A stretch of DNA of 64,000 nt, from contig RSEF01000001.1 of the NCBI GenBank assembly GCA_003993805.1, positions 62,666,518 to 62,730,517 on the forward strand. Reading direction: 5' to 3'. This document shows, piece after piece, positions 12,406 through 24,640 of this stretch. The notes under the pieces are model-generated. The model did not search any database. It was not told where the DNA came from and saw only the letters and a list, made by a program, of their open reading frames with translations. A program made the translations under genes and the position numbers. The first letter of the stretch is position 1. Every line of letters begins with the position of its first letter. The stretch is from Himantopus leucocephalus (Eukaryota; Chordata; Aves; Charadriiformes; Recurvirostridae).

Positions 12406-15400
12406 TTAATCTTGGTCACGGCCCATTTTGCCCGTCAGCCTCCGCCGCTGAGTCTTAGTGGTTCGCCCTGTGCTGGATTTCTGGATTTTCTTGCGTGGGC
12501 CTTGCCCACGTTGGGGTCGCTTTCCTTTCGTCTTTTTCCGGCTATGCATGTGCAGCGTGGCAGTAAGAGAAGAGATCCTGCACAGGGTAGGAAGAAAGAA
12601 ACATTTGGGGACCAAAGTCTGCAGGAACAAGGCGACACCACAACAATAGCAGGAGAGCCCTGTGTGGCTCAGCAGGAATGGACACCAGCCATGGCAAGCC
12701 CCACGGGAACTCCACTGTGCTGGGCATCATCCCAACAGGGCAGAAAACTTGCAAGTCTACAACGTGCAGTAACAACCAAAATGAATTTTCTGAGCAGTGG
12801 GCTGTCCAGCCACCACAGAGTTAAGTAATTCTCTGTATCCTCAAAGCAACTGTAAATCCTGGGTACTGAAAAATGTGGAGAATGACAAAGCTTCAAGCTT
12901 TAGGGTTTTCTGAACTTCAGAGACAAACTCTACACCCTGCAATATCTGCCGAGAAGAAGAACTAAGCAAACAGCTCAGGACAAAGCCCGCTCTGCGCGGC
13001 ATCCTCCCCCTCCAGCTGTCAACCAGGGATCAATGCAATGAGAACCGAGCATCCGGGGCAGGCTTGTGCTCTGCCAGTGCCCTCTGCTGGCTCCTGCCCA
13101 CCAGCGCCAAGGCAGCACAGCATCCCCTCCCTGCAACCACCCGGCTGATCTGGGAACGAAAGATCCTCCTGATCAGCTTCCAGAGCCTAGCAGCAAAGAG
13201 TTGAATGAACATATACATACTTTTCAGACAGGAAGGGGTTTCTGGACTTCTTGGGCATTGTTCTTACAGGCTTGTTCACCACGTCTTCCCCTTTCTCTTC
13301 TTCTGATCCATCACTTTTTCCCTTAAAAAGGGAGCAAAAGAGAAAAAAATCCCTATAGACACATTAAAACTGGTAATCTTGTGATTCTGGTGTTTTTGCT
13401 GCCTTCTTGGTTTCATCCTGTTGTGTGAACCATCTAGTCATGAATGAAATATTTTTTAATTCTTCACATCCTTTGCGGTCCAAATCTCAAGGTTTCTTAC
13501 CGCAGCCGCTCAGAAATGGACAACCAGTGACAAGTCCTACAGTAATCCATCCTAAAATCCCAAAACTTCAGCATGATCTTAATGGCCATACAAGTATGAA
13601 TTAAAGGTTTCAGCTTTTTTCTTGAATTACTATTAAAACCTCTTTAAGGGGCTTTTCAGATTAGAAGATGACATTACAAATGTAAAACTTTAACTGCCAA
13701 ACACAGACACTTCCCCAAAGAGCTCAAATCCAGCCACGAGTCATGAAGATCAAAAGGATCAAGTCAACCAGTGCCTGAAAACCTCTATGAAACAAATATG
13801 AGATCTCAGTTACAATACGTTTTGAGAATAAAAGCAACCACAACCAGAACTGACTGGTTTCCTTATTTGTGATCCAAGCACAGGACCACGGAGAGAAAAA
13901 TCCCTCCTCATGTTAACTGTAATTCTTCCTGTACGGGACACAGGAAAGAGGTTGAAGACAGTCCATGCAGCAAAGTCTGAAATCTTGCTGCTTGTGTTGT
14001 ATCTGCGTTAAAAATACTGCATTCTCCCCATCCAGCCCTGTGGCACCTTTCACTTAAACAAGGTCAGCTGGGACTAGCAAAGGATTCCAAGGAGGTTTGG
14101 AGTGAGCTGTTCACATAGGACATTTCTTCCTCTTTAGAGGCCCAACATCAGTTGTGAAAGAATGTGAAAGTTATGAGTTTCCCTCTTCATCCCTGCTCCT
14201 AGACACCTGCATGTCTTTGGGCATATTCAGGGAGTACCAGGCCTACCCAGCCAGCCCCAAGAATGTTTATAGCTGATACAATCAGAGAAGCAGCAAAAGG
14301 CTTTACCACAGGGGTGGTCAGTCCCAGCTGGCGTGCCCCTGAGAGGTCCAGGTCACTGATGGTGGTCACTGTTACAATGTGGTTTGGGTGGTCGATGTTC
14401 ACAGACTCTGCCCGCGACGTCACCAAGTGCTCCAGTTCATCAGCCTCATCTGGGAAGACAAGAAATCCTGCACTGCAAAGTACCCAACTTTTCCCAAGAT
14501 ACGCTCGTTTGTTCCTGCAGTGCCACGCTGAGGGGGAGGACCCAGCCTTTGCATGCAGGGTTAAAGGGCAGAGGGGCTCACGAACACCAGCACTACAAGC
14601 ATGAAGGGCAAGCTCCTTCTCCCAGCAGATGGGACCTGGTAATGCCTTGGAGATGTCCTCCTGCTTGTTCCTTTCTATACGACCCACCTGACTCCCTGTC
14701 CCACCAGGTCCAGAGAGCTACGGGGGTCACTGCCCAGACTGCTGCCCAGCTTCTCAGGGGGACATGAGAGAAGCAAGGAGCTGACATCGTGGGACAGTGT
14801 GCGAGTGCCCCTGCTCCAGCTCTTACCGCCCAGCCGAGGGTGTCGGACCACGGGCGCCCACCTCCTGCCCCTCACGCTGCCCAGCGCCTTCGACCAGCCA
14901 GCACATACCGAGCGCCTCCTCCCTCTCGCTCAGCATCTTCAGGTACTCCTGGTGCCGCTGAGGGATGGAAACAGGTCACTGAGGCGCCTCTGCCGCTCCA
15001 GCCGCCCCCCCTCCGCCCGGGATGGCCCCATCCCCCTGCAAGCGGGGCAAGGGAAGCCCGAAGACCGCTTCTGCCCCGCGGCCTGCCCCGCTCCCAGCCC
15101 GCCATGGCGGGAAGGGCGGGGGGGGGGACACGACAACCCTTCTCCCATGCAGGACCAGGGAGAGTGTGTGGGGGGGTACCTCCTCCTTCATCTTCCTCTG
15201 CTCCTCCTTCAGCTTTCGCTTGATCTCCTCCAGCGCCGCCTTCCTCCGCTCCACCTTCCGCTTGTGGAAGCNCCCCCCCCCCCCCCCCGGCTTTTAGCGA
15301 CCCTCTGACCAGGGGATGGATACCTCCCTCTCCCCCCGCGCCGGGGCCCGCCCGGCCTCACCTCCGCCTCTCCTCGTCGAAAGTCACCACCAGCCGCCCC

Positions 15401-15441
15401 TCACGGCCGCCGGTACCCTTCTTCTTCTTCTTGCGGCCCAT
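12406..15441 (-). CDS. NOL12: Nucleolar protein 12 (NOL12, Nop25/Rrp17 family)
   Basis: NOL12 is a small basic nucleolar RNA-binding protein needed for pre-rRNA processing (yeast Rrp17 family). Exons: 15362-15441 (ATG at 15441), 15180 to about 15271 (5' end damaged), 14909-14957, 14307-14449, 13221-13321 and 12406-12577. Junction phases fit. The protein starts MGRKKKKK and has the family stretch VTFDEERR, then a Lys/Glu-rich helix ending [13 protein letters not shown]. Next come [20 protein letters not shown], an acidic EEEKGED linker and a basic tail rich in Arg and Lys that ends [13 protein letters not shown]. The expected length is about 215 residues; human has 213. A poly-C run with one N at 15272-15288 replaces the acceptor of exon 2 and about four codons, so the model is broken there only by assembly error. 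It shares a CpG-rich promoter region with no obvious divergent coding gene. Confidence 0.94.
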
Positions 15442-15760
15442 GGCTGTACCACGCTGCTGCCGCTGCCGGTGCCGCCCGCCCCTTCCGCCGCCGCCCGGCC
15501 GTGAGGGGCGGCCCCGGCCCCGCCCCGCCCGCCATTTTGTGCCGCCGCGCCTGGCGGGGCGAAGGGGGCTGCGGGGCGTTGGTGTCCTCACGAAGTTCCA
15601 AGCGGGTGGCCCTTGTCGGCTGCAGCCGCTGTTGGGCTGAGGGGGGAGCGGCCCCAGGGTGTGGGGGGGACCCCGAGCGTCACCGGCGGTGGGCTTTGGG
15701 GCGAGCGGGAGGGAGGGCACGCCAGGGCCACCGCCTCGGCTGCAGGGCGGCGTGAAGGAG
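14990..15760 (-). promoter_or_regulatory. NOL12: CpG island over NOL12 exons 1-3 and upstream promoter
   Basis: Very high G+C and CpG density with several GC boxes. At 15531-15538 there is GCCATTTT, whose reverse complement AAAATGGC is the YY1 core found in many ribosome-biogenesis promoters. It lies about 90 bases upstream of the NOL12 ATG. Confidence 0.65.
15272..15288. other. NOL12: Single N plus poly-C run inside NOL12 exon 2, assembly error
   Basis: One N and a run of 16 C. On the minus strand it stands where the splice acceptor and the first few codons of NOL12 exon 2 should be: exon 1 ends in frame at the conserved DEERR, and the readable part of exon 2 resumes at FHKRKVE. Confidence 0.85.
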
Positions 15761-16857
15761 CGGAGCAGGGCTGGCATCGGGTTTTCTTGCTTCACCTGTG
15801 TGTGTGGTCTGTGCGTGTCCTCTTACCCGGTGCACTTTCCACCCTCCTAGGCTGGGGATGGGAGAGAGAAGCTGCTGTTGTGGGCCTTACAGGTGTCGGC
15901 CATCAGCGCTGGCATCCAGCCTGGGGTGGGCAGGGGGCTGCTCCAGGTGTGGGTACCTCCAGCTCCTGGCAAAAGGCTGTTACGGCGCTGCCTTGTGCAT
16001 GAGCTGTGGCCCTGAGACCTGCTCTACCACTCCTCCAAGTCTGCATCTCCTTAATAAAGGACTGAGAGTTTTATTTCAAGCTGTCATCATTGCTAGGTGT
16101 CAGTGGCACCTGTGCTGCTCTTAGCTGGGCAAGGCAAGTGCAGGGATGGGTCTCTGCTCTGACACTGAGTCTCCAAGATGCAGGACCTGGCTGAACAGCC
16201 ATGGTTGCTGTTTTCGATGGCGGAGAGAGGTACCAGCAGGAGCAGGTGGGGGTATCAGGACTGCTGTGTTCTTGGCTGCTGGCTTGAGTGACTTTGGCTG
16301 AACTCTTGAACCTTTCTTGCCCTCCAGTCCTCACCTTAAAAATGGGTGTAATGCTTGTGTGGTGGCCAGCTGACTTCAGTGGAAGGTCCTGAAGTGCTGC
16401 GGGGGCAGCCAAAGCCAACCCCCTCAGCCCACAGAGCGTGACGAGTCCTGACACTGCCACTCGTCCAGGGCCGCCTTGCCTTTATCGGCTCTCTTGCTGC
16501 TTGTGCTCTTTTCCTGGCCTGTCCTTTCACCAGCAGAAATGCGGAAAAACCAGTTCTGTGGTTAATTGCTGCACTTCCCTCCACGCCCATGGGGCAGGTC
16601 TTCTCCTCCTTACTCACAGCCTGGGTGCACTTCAGCCTCTCTGTCCCTGCCTGTGCTCAGACAGCTCAGGTGCGCCGTCAGGCCTCCACACTCCTTCCCT
16701 TAACCTTACGGCTGCTTCTGCCTGCTCCTTTTTCCTCTGTCTGCAAGAGCTTCTGTCTCTCTGGTGGCTCCTTCTCCCTTGGGCAATCCGGAGGGTTGGC
16801 CCACAGGTGCAGAAGGCGCAGACAGCTGCCCTCCTAGCCCTACCCTTCCCTTCTCAG
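15761..16857. other. Region between NOL12 promoter and ADAP-like coding start
   Basis: No coding gene seen. It holds an AATAAA on the plus strand at 16053-16058. At 16857 a pyrimidine-rich acceptor (ending TTCTCAG) precedes the ADAP start codon, so an upstream 5' UTR exon of that gene probably lies here or in the CpG island. Confidence 0.45.
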
Positions 16858-16874
16858 AGGGACAGCATTTGGAC

Positions 16875-19800
16875 ATGATGGCTGGAGGCAACGACAGGAG
16901 CATGAAGGCCCTGAAGGAAGTGTGGAGAAGAGCAGAAAACTCTTTGTGTGCAGACTGTGGGAAGCCAGGTGAGTCCCTGAGGGCTGCTGGAGGAAGAGTC
17001 AGAAGTAGGGAGCTGGGGCTGGTCTCTAGCAGCGGTTTGGTGCCGGCTATCTGACCGCACAGGGGCCTGGGGCAGAGAGGGAAGAGAGGCATTACTCTCT
17101 CTGGATATTCGCTTCCTCTCCCTGGATGTGGGTTGGCAAGGCAGGAGGAAGGAGATGCTGCCACAGCGCTGGTGGGAAGAAGGACAGGGACACGGTATTG
17201 CTGGATGAGCAGGGGCGGTGTAGGTGCAGCACTGTGGGTTGTAGTTGTGTCAGATCTCAAATACAAATCAAGGTCATGCCCAGTCAGGACCTAACAGGAA
17301 AGCTCCTGGTGAAATTGTAACTGCTCCAGAAAGAAGGCATGATTCAGGAGGGCATTGTCTTCTCCGTGACTCAGCTATGCACTGACAACCTGCCACAGGC
17401 GCCTCGGAGATTTCTTTTACTGAAGGGCTTGCCCTCTCAAAAGGGTATCCAGTTTGAAGTCCTACAGGTGCTGCTAAAAACACGCATTGTACTACTCCCA
17501 AAAGGGGGACATGGAGTGTATCACCCAAGCCAAATTAAGACTGGGCTAATTAGTACCATTTTACCTTCTTAAATTCTCCCTGGAGAAATACTGTTGGGGG
17601 TTTGCTGTGTTGCACTGAACCGCTCCTGGAGTCTTTTCCCAGAGGTGGTTTCAGTTTCATCTTGGATGACCCTTTATGCAAAGGGAGTTCGCAGAGCACT
17701 TTGTAGTTTTTCAAGGTTCAGGTCAACAGAGATTCAGATGAAGTGGCTGAAGCAGGGGGAATGAGGGACTAATATTATATTATATTAATATTATATATAT
17801 ATATAATGAGGGACTATGCTTTTTCCTGCCTGTACCTTGGGTGTTAATTAATCAGCTCAGGTGAAACTGTGGTCACCCAGCTCTCTATTTCTCCTGACCG
17901 TGTTCTCAGTTGAGGCATATCTTCTAGGGGAATACACCACCTTTAGTTATACCCTTTTTTATACCCTCAGACCCCGACTGGGCATCCTCTACTTTGGGTG
18001 TCTTTATATGCCTCAGCTGCTCAGGAATTCACCGCAACATACCAAGCATCAGCAAAGTCAAATCCCTGAAGATGGACCACTGGGACGATGCTCAGGTGCA
18101 GGTGAGTGCTTTATCCCCACTAGTATGTCAGGTGGGTTGGGTCTAGGCCATACAGTAACACGTCCTGGGGAAAATCAGCCCTTTGGTCTCACAGGGTTGG
18201 AGATTTAATCTGATGTGTAGTCCCTTTGCTACTCATGCTCTGGATACTTAAGCAAGGATAACTCCACATAACCCACTGGGAGAGGGTTAATGCACTTACC
18301 TTATGTGTCTCCCCACATCCTGTTACTTTATGGCAAACACAGGGGTCTTGCAATGTGTCTTGCCAAGGCTTAGGGCCTTTATTGCTCCAGATTACTTATT
18401 TACTGCTCGCCAGCACTGTCCAGCCTCAATGTCTCCTTTTGCTTTCAGCAGTCCAAGGGGAAAATCTTGGGCAGTTCTATGCTCCAAGAAGAGTTTCCAG
18501 ATATAATGTGATCTCTTGAGAAAAGTGGCATTTATGGGAACTTGACTTCTCCCCATTATACCCCCCTCAACCCATTAATCTTCAGGGGACTGAAAAAAAT
18601 TTTCCGGACAGCCAAAGAAAATAGTCTGTATCTCACTGCTTTTTGGAGAGGCGCGAAGAGATTTGGAATGTCCTCCCAAATGGCATTGCAGAGCTGTCAT
18701 TGAACTTGGTCTCCCCAGAGATGTGGGGCATAGCAGCGAATCCACTGAATATGTGTGCACCCAGTCCCATGGAAGTGACATTTATGGTATTCTGTTGATT
18801 CAGTTGCAATCAGTGTAACTTCTGAGAGTAGACAAGACCTTTGAGACCCACTTTTTGCTGGGATTTTGCAATGGACGGGAAAGAGAATGCTTCGTTAGAG
18901 CTCAGTCTGCATCTAGCCCTGTAGTGGGTCAGGAAAGAAAAAGCCCAGCATGAGTCTGCATCAAAGGGAAGGCACTAACTCTCTGTCTAACTCTGCAGTT
19001 TCTGGCCAAGCATGGGAATGCTGTGACTAAAGCCACATACGAAGCTCACATCCCTATTTACTATTACCAGCCAACCTACAATGACTGCCAGTAAGTTGCT
19101 GCATACAGAAGAAAAGGGGGAAGGGCAGTTCTGGGTTCCTCTAGTTTGTTTCTGAGCTACCTGTCACCTTTCCCCAGAGTGCTGAGAGAACAGTGGATAC
19201 GGGCCAAATATGAACGCAAAGAGTTTACCAAGCCAGGAAAACATCTGCCGTATTCTGATGGTAAGAACAGAGCACAGCATCAAAATATCCTGCCTGTGGC
19301 CTTTGCTGGAAGCTTTTGAGCACCATGAGGAGAAAACTCATAGCGTCAGTGTTGGAAATCCCACATGTACTCCTAAGAACCCAGCTGGTACTTACAGGGC
19401 ATTGTTTTGGGGGAGTTTAAATTGTGGGCAGCGTAGGTTAGCACTGCCATGGGTTGCTTCCAAGCTTGGTATTACCAGCTGGCATTTTTGGAAGGCATTT
19501 TCTGTCCTGGTGGAGCCAGACCTCTGCAGTAAGGAATTTCTGTCCTGCTGCATGCCACTCTCTCCAACCACAGCAGTTGTCTTTGAAATGTCATTTCCAG
19601 TGCTGTGGCACAAGGTGCTGGAGCCCAAGGGCCAGCAGAGTCAAGTGGGAAGAGTTCTGGTCCCATGCCAGGGACTGCGTGGGCCAGGACTCTGATGTTC
19701 ACCTGAGAGACAGCTCTCATGGTGTCAGAGGCAGTAGTGGGAGCTGGACTAGGAGGTGGGAAGCATCTGGGAATGTCTTTTAGTGACTGTCTGGGCTGCA

Positions 19801-22800
19801 AACCCAGGAACACCACCATCTTCAGTTGTAAGTCAGAGGTGAGACCTCTCCTTCTCAGGTGTTTGTTCTCAGCAATAGTCCATCATGTGCTTTATCCCAG
19901 AGGTGTGGCTGGGACCCCAGGCTGCATGCAGGATGCCTACCACGCCTGTGGGGGAATGCTCTTAAAAGTGGCCTTTCTGCTCCTAGGGGTGAAGGAAGGC
20001 ATTCTCTGGAAGCGAGGCAGAGACAATGGACAGTTCCTACCCCGCAAGTTCCTCTTGTCTGAGAGAGAGGGATGTCTGAAGTATTTCACCAAGCAGGATG
20101 TGAGTATGGTGGTCAACTCCCACCTCAGTGCATACTCCACCCAGGGCAGCAGGGTCATGGAGACGTTTCTATTTCCTGCATATGTTTCTGAGGTTGCCTT
20201 GCTCATTCCAGGCCAGGGATGATACCAGAAACATGTCACTGAGGAGAGGGGTCCCCTTCCTACTCTCAGAGTGACATTTTCCACATGTCCTCCCTTTGTG
20301 CTTCCCTACACCCTTCCCTCACTGCTGATAAAAGGGCTGATCTTTCACTTCACCCTGTTTGTGCAGCTGTCTAATCCTGCACCATCTCTGGAAACAGCTT
20401 CACCCCACTATGAGCCAAGTCGGCAAAAACCTGTTGTTTGGTTTGTTTTGAGGAGGGCTACTCTTATGCTCGTTTATCTCCCTGGAATGAATGGGGCAAG
20501 AGCTAGGGTGGGAATGGCTTGGGGTAGGGAGGAGCAGGAATGGGGTCTTTCCTTTTGGGGTCAGTTAGCCTTTAGGCTGGCTCAGCTGTGAAGTCAGATG
20601 CACTTTTAGTGTATCACTGGCAGTTCCATAGTAGCCACAGCTCAAATCTAAATTGGAGGGGCTGGACCACTGTTTGGGCTTGAGCATGCCTCACAGTGAA
20701 GAGAGTGTGTGCTACAACAGTTTTGCTGGGAGCAGTTATTACCTTCTAACACCCTCTGACCCTGTCTAACCCCACTAATTCAGCTCAGGTCTCTTTCCCA
20801 CTAGGATTGCTCATGCATGACCAATGCCATTCTGTTCTCAGGCCAAAGAACCCAAAATCAATGTTAAAATAGATGTCATCAATGCTACATTCCAACCAGT
20901 GAAGATTGGGAACCCCAATGGCCTGCAGATCACTTACCTCAAAGACAACAAGACCCGGAATATATTTGTCTATCATGAAAGTGGAAAGGTATCTTGTTTT
21001 AGCATCAAACACGGCAAAGCAATTGTGATTTGAGAAACTGCTGCTATTAAATAGTCTGAAGCATGGCTAGGACGGGGTGTGCGTGTGTGAGTTGCTGTAG
21101 GTAACAGGGTGGGGGTTCTGGCTCTGTGTTTGTGCGTCTGTGAGTTTTGCTGCAGGGAGCAGGGCAGGAGCACGGGCTGAGTTGGTTTGTGTGGGAGGAG
21201 CTGCCATAGAAGATGTGCAGATGTGCTGCCTGAGCATGTGGGGAATGGGGCAGCTGTGCTGGCTGTGTGTGTGAAGGAGATGCTGTAGGTGCTGGGGAGG
21301 GAGAGCTGGCTGTGTTTGTAGTTAACATAAGGGTTGGGTGCAGCTGGGTGAATTCAGATGGCTCACTGTTGCTCTGGCTAAGCTTTCTGTCCTGTCCTTT
21401 TCCTTTCTCAGGAGGTAGTGGACTGGTTCAATGCCATTCGCTCTGTGCAGTTCCATTACCTGAAGGTAGCATTTCCCATTGCCAGTGATAATGAGGTAAG
21501 GCAGCACTAGAGTGCAGTGCTGAGTCTCCCGCTGGTACTCGGTTGTGATAAAAGAGCCCATTAGCTACTATTAGATCCCCGGGTACAGAAGTGGAAATTG
21601 CAGTGTTTAGATAGAGGGATGAGAAAGTGTGTGTAAAAAGGCCTGTGATGGCCAGAGGACAACCGCTCTCTGCTGTTTCTGGGAACTTTGGAGACAGAAG
21701 TGACTCCTGGCTAGGTAGTTCTGCAAACATGAATTTAAAAGGTGGCTGAATTTGGGGGAATAGACGGAAGGGTTGGGGGGCGAAAGCAAATAGCAAAGAA
21801 ATGTGGCTAAGTGAATGTTACTCTTGCTTTTTTTGTCAGATTAAAAATCGGCTGACAAGAAACTTCCTGAAGGAGGGATATATGGAGAAGACTGGTCCCA
21901 AGGTGAGCTGCTGTAGGAGAAAAAATTCTATCAGGGACCTCAGAGAGAGCCTTCCCTACTTCAATGTTTTTCTCCTGCTGTTTCCTCATTCCCCCCTGAA
22001 TCTTTAGACACCCGTGGGAACAGTGTGTGTGCACCAAGGGAGGGGAGAATAAAAGGAAGGGGAAGGACACATGTGAAAGTAGATGAAGCCAGAGTCCCTG
22101 CTTTCTCCCAGAACAACAGATCTCTCTGCATGTGTCTGTGTGTGCGTGACCTTACAGGTATTTAGTGTCTAGATTTCTCCTGTCTCAACTCTGGGGTCCT
22201 TCACAGAAGTCCAAGAGTTGGGGACAGCAGTTGGGACTGAAAAACCCGATACTGATCCCCGCTCTCATCAGCTCAGAAAGGGTGAGGAGGAGGTTGCTGT
22301 TAGGGCAGGGGCTTGGTTCAAGTGGTGGGGATGAATTTTGGGTATCTGTTCACACTGCTCGCGGCAGAGGGCACTGTCCCCTTACATATGTCACCTCTTC
22401 CCTTCACAGCAGAGAGAGGCTTTTAAGAAGCGCTGGTTCACGCTGGATCACCGCAGGCTCATGTACTTCAAGGACCCTTTGGTGAGGGGGAGATCTGACC
22501 TCTGGCAGCTGTGGGCGACAGTGCTGAGGGCAGGGTCAAAGTGCAACCAGGGTCTTTGCTCTGCAGTATGGGAGGCTTGCTCTGAATGGACTCTAGGTCT
22601 TCCCCTTTCCATCCCATTTAGTTCATCCCATGCTTTCTGTGTTTGTTTCACTGCCTGCAGACAATGTGAACAGGGAGGGCAGCGGTGTAAAGGTGGTGAT
22701 GGGGAGGAGAGTGACACAAGGTGTGACATGGAGAGACAGGAGCAGCAGTTCCTCTCTCAGACCTCGCGAGATCTCTGCTCTTAAATTTTCTTTTCCGCCC

Positions 22801-23322
22801 CTGCCTTTGAGCATAGCTTCCCTGCTCTTCTGAATCCCGTGACCACCTTCAAATCTTTTGTGCTGCTACATCCTTGGTCCTCACCCGCTCTCCTCCTGCC
22901 CTTAGGTGCACTGCTATTATTCCTTGGTACTTCTGGGATTCCATAAACCACTCTTTTTCCCTCCTGATGTGCAGGATGCATTTGCTAAGGGTGAGGTGTT
23001 TGTGGGCAGCAGAGAGAATGGCTATAGCGTCCAGAAAGGTTTGCCTTTGGGGACACAGGGCAACTTCTCTTGGCACTATGGTGTCACCATTGTCACCCCC
23101 GACCGGGAATACCTCTTCACCTGTGAGACGGAGACTGACCAGCTGGACTGGATCGCAGCCTTCACTAGTGTCATCAACCAGGCCATGACACCACAGGAAT
23201 ATGCGAGTAAGTGCCTGGATCCTGTTTCTTTCCTCTCCTGCCACTCCAGTTCAGGGTATCACCCTAATGCACCACCTTTTTCCTTCACTACAGTTGAAGC
23301 CTACTTCAAGTTTAAATCCTAG
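16875..23322 (+). CDS. ArfGAP with dual PH domains, ADAP1-like (centaurin-alpha family)
   Basis: This protein stimulates GTP hydrolysis on Arf GTPases (Arf6 in the known family) and is drawn to membranes by its PH domains, which bind PIP2/PIP3. Eleven coding exons, all phases consistent: 16875-16968, 17971-18101, 18999-19090, 19178-19260, 19987-20099, 20842-20988, 21412-21495, 21840-21902, 22410-22481, 22975-23206 and 23294-23322. They give 379 residues; human ADAP1 has 374. The ArfGAP zinc finger CADC-x16-CLSC is intact, with the arginine finger in GIHRNIP. PH1 starts near [14 protein letters not shown] and PH2 near [10 protein letters not shown]; the C-terminus is EAYFKFKS. Start: two adjacent ATGs (16875 and 16878) just after a likely acceptor at 16857. 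The frame is open further upstream, but that stretch looks like intron. It resembles ADAP1 more than ADAP2. It may be a third ADAP paralogue, because the human locus has no ADAP gene here. Confidence 0.93.
17760..17816. repeat. AT microsatellite flanked by 12-bp direct repeat
   Basis: In intron 1 of the ADAP-like gene, a run of about 33 A/T bases (TAT/TA units) is bracketed by two copies of AATGAGGGACTA, at 17760-17771 and 17805-17816. Confidence 0.8.
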
Positions 23323-24640
23323 GAAGCCATGCGGGAACCTCGCTATGACTCGACTCTACCTGGTCCTGTTGAGTGGGCTGTCAGGAGAGGAGAGGAGATC
23401 GACATCAGAGAAACACAGTCCTCTTGAAGCACTCTTTGAAGCACTTTTTTTTCCCCATAGACAGTGCACTTTGTTCTGGGGAGGGCAAATTAAGCTGCTT
23501 CCTTTCAAGTGCAAGACTTTGTGAGTCTGAATCCTCAGTGCAACCTGTCACTTAAATTGCTGTGATCTGACTGGATGCTGGCAGGCCTTGACTGTCAATT
23601 GGGCCTTGAAAACTTGGCACTTGCTATGTTGGACATGGGACCTAGTGTCACTCCTGCATGAAACTGCAGACAGCCACCTACCTTATGCAAGAAAACAGCT
23701 GCCTGCCTGGAGCTACGCCCCAGCGGGTTGCAGGGGCTGCTGGACTAGAAGAGACTCGGCTTCTCTGCTGGTGACAGAGATGTGAAACATCTAGATATTT
23801 GATCAGTTAGAGCTTTAGTTGAGAAAGGTCACTTAAAAGATGTAATCTAATAGCCAAATGTGAAGCTTGTTTCCTCCTGCCGTGTGTGGGCATGAAAGCT
23901 TCTTCAGACCACATTTGTGTGGAGACCTTCCTCTGATTGCTGCAGAAAATGTTAAAAGATCTGCTCAAAAACAATGTGTTTCTATACTTCTGTTTACGTG
24001 TATAATGTGTGCATGCAGGTAACAAAAAGAGGTGGGAGGTGGAATACTACCCTAAGGAAGATACTGTGAGGGATACTCGTGCCATTGAAGTTCAGTTGTC
24101 AAATTTGAGTCTCTAGTCAAGCCAATGGAGAGAGGCTGGGTCCGGCAGAGAGCAGCCTATGGCGTGTCTGATACAAACTTTGGACTCTGTTGGCTTTACT
24201 AGAGTGTAGGGTTTGATGTCTGAAGTTAGTAATACATGGATCTCTGCTCCCTCATTCTCTGTGTCTCAAAGGCCTGGAGCTTTCGTTCTGCCCTGTACAT
24301 TACATGTATGTATATTGTATATTACATACACAGACAATTTTATGCAGTAGTAGGAAGCCTGTATGTTCATGTCCTCCTAGTAACAGTTAGCCCTAACCAC
24401 TAAATCAACCCGTGATTCATATCTTAAGGATCAAAGCTCTCCTGGAAGAGCTGTGTTTCACATGCTGGAAGGACTAGCTGAGTTCTGCTGATGACTTGTA
24501 TAATCTGATGTGTCTGCAGTTTTACACAGGCAGTGTGAGAGAAAGCTCTAGTGTGTTAAGAGGAGCTAACTCGAATTAATGAGGCAGCCAGTATTTTAAT
24601 TAGCTCCTAAAGAAATGAATAAAAAAATCCCATTGTAATT
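23323..24640 (+). other. Probable 3' UTR of the ADAP-like gene
   Basis: The sequence after the stop codon has no convincing reading frame and runs to an AATAAA at 24618-24623, the first strong poly(A) signal on this strand. That implies a 3' UTR of about 1.3 kb. Confidence 0.5.
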
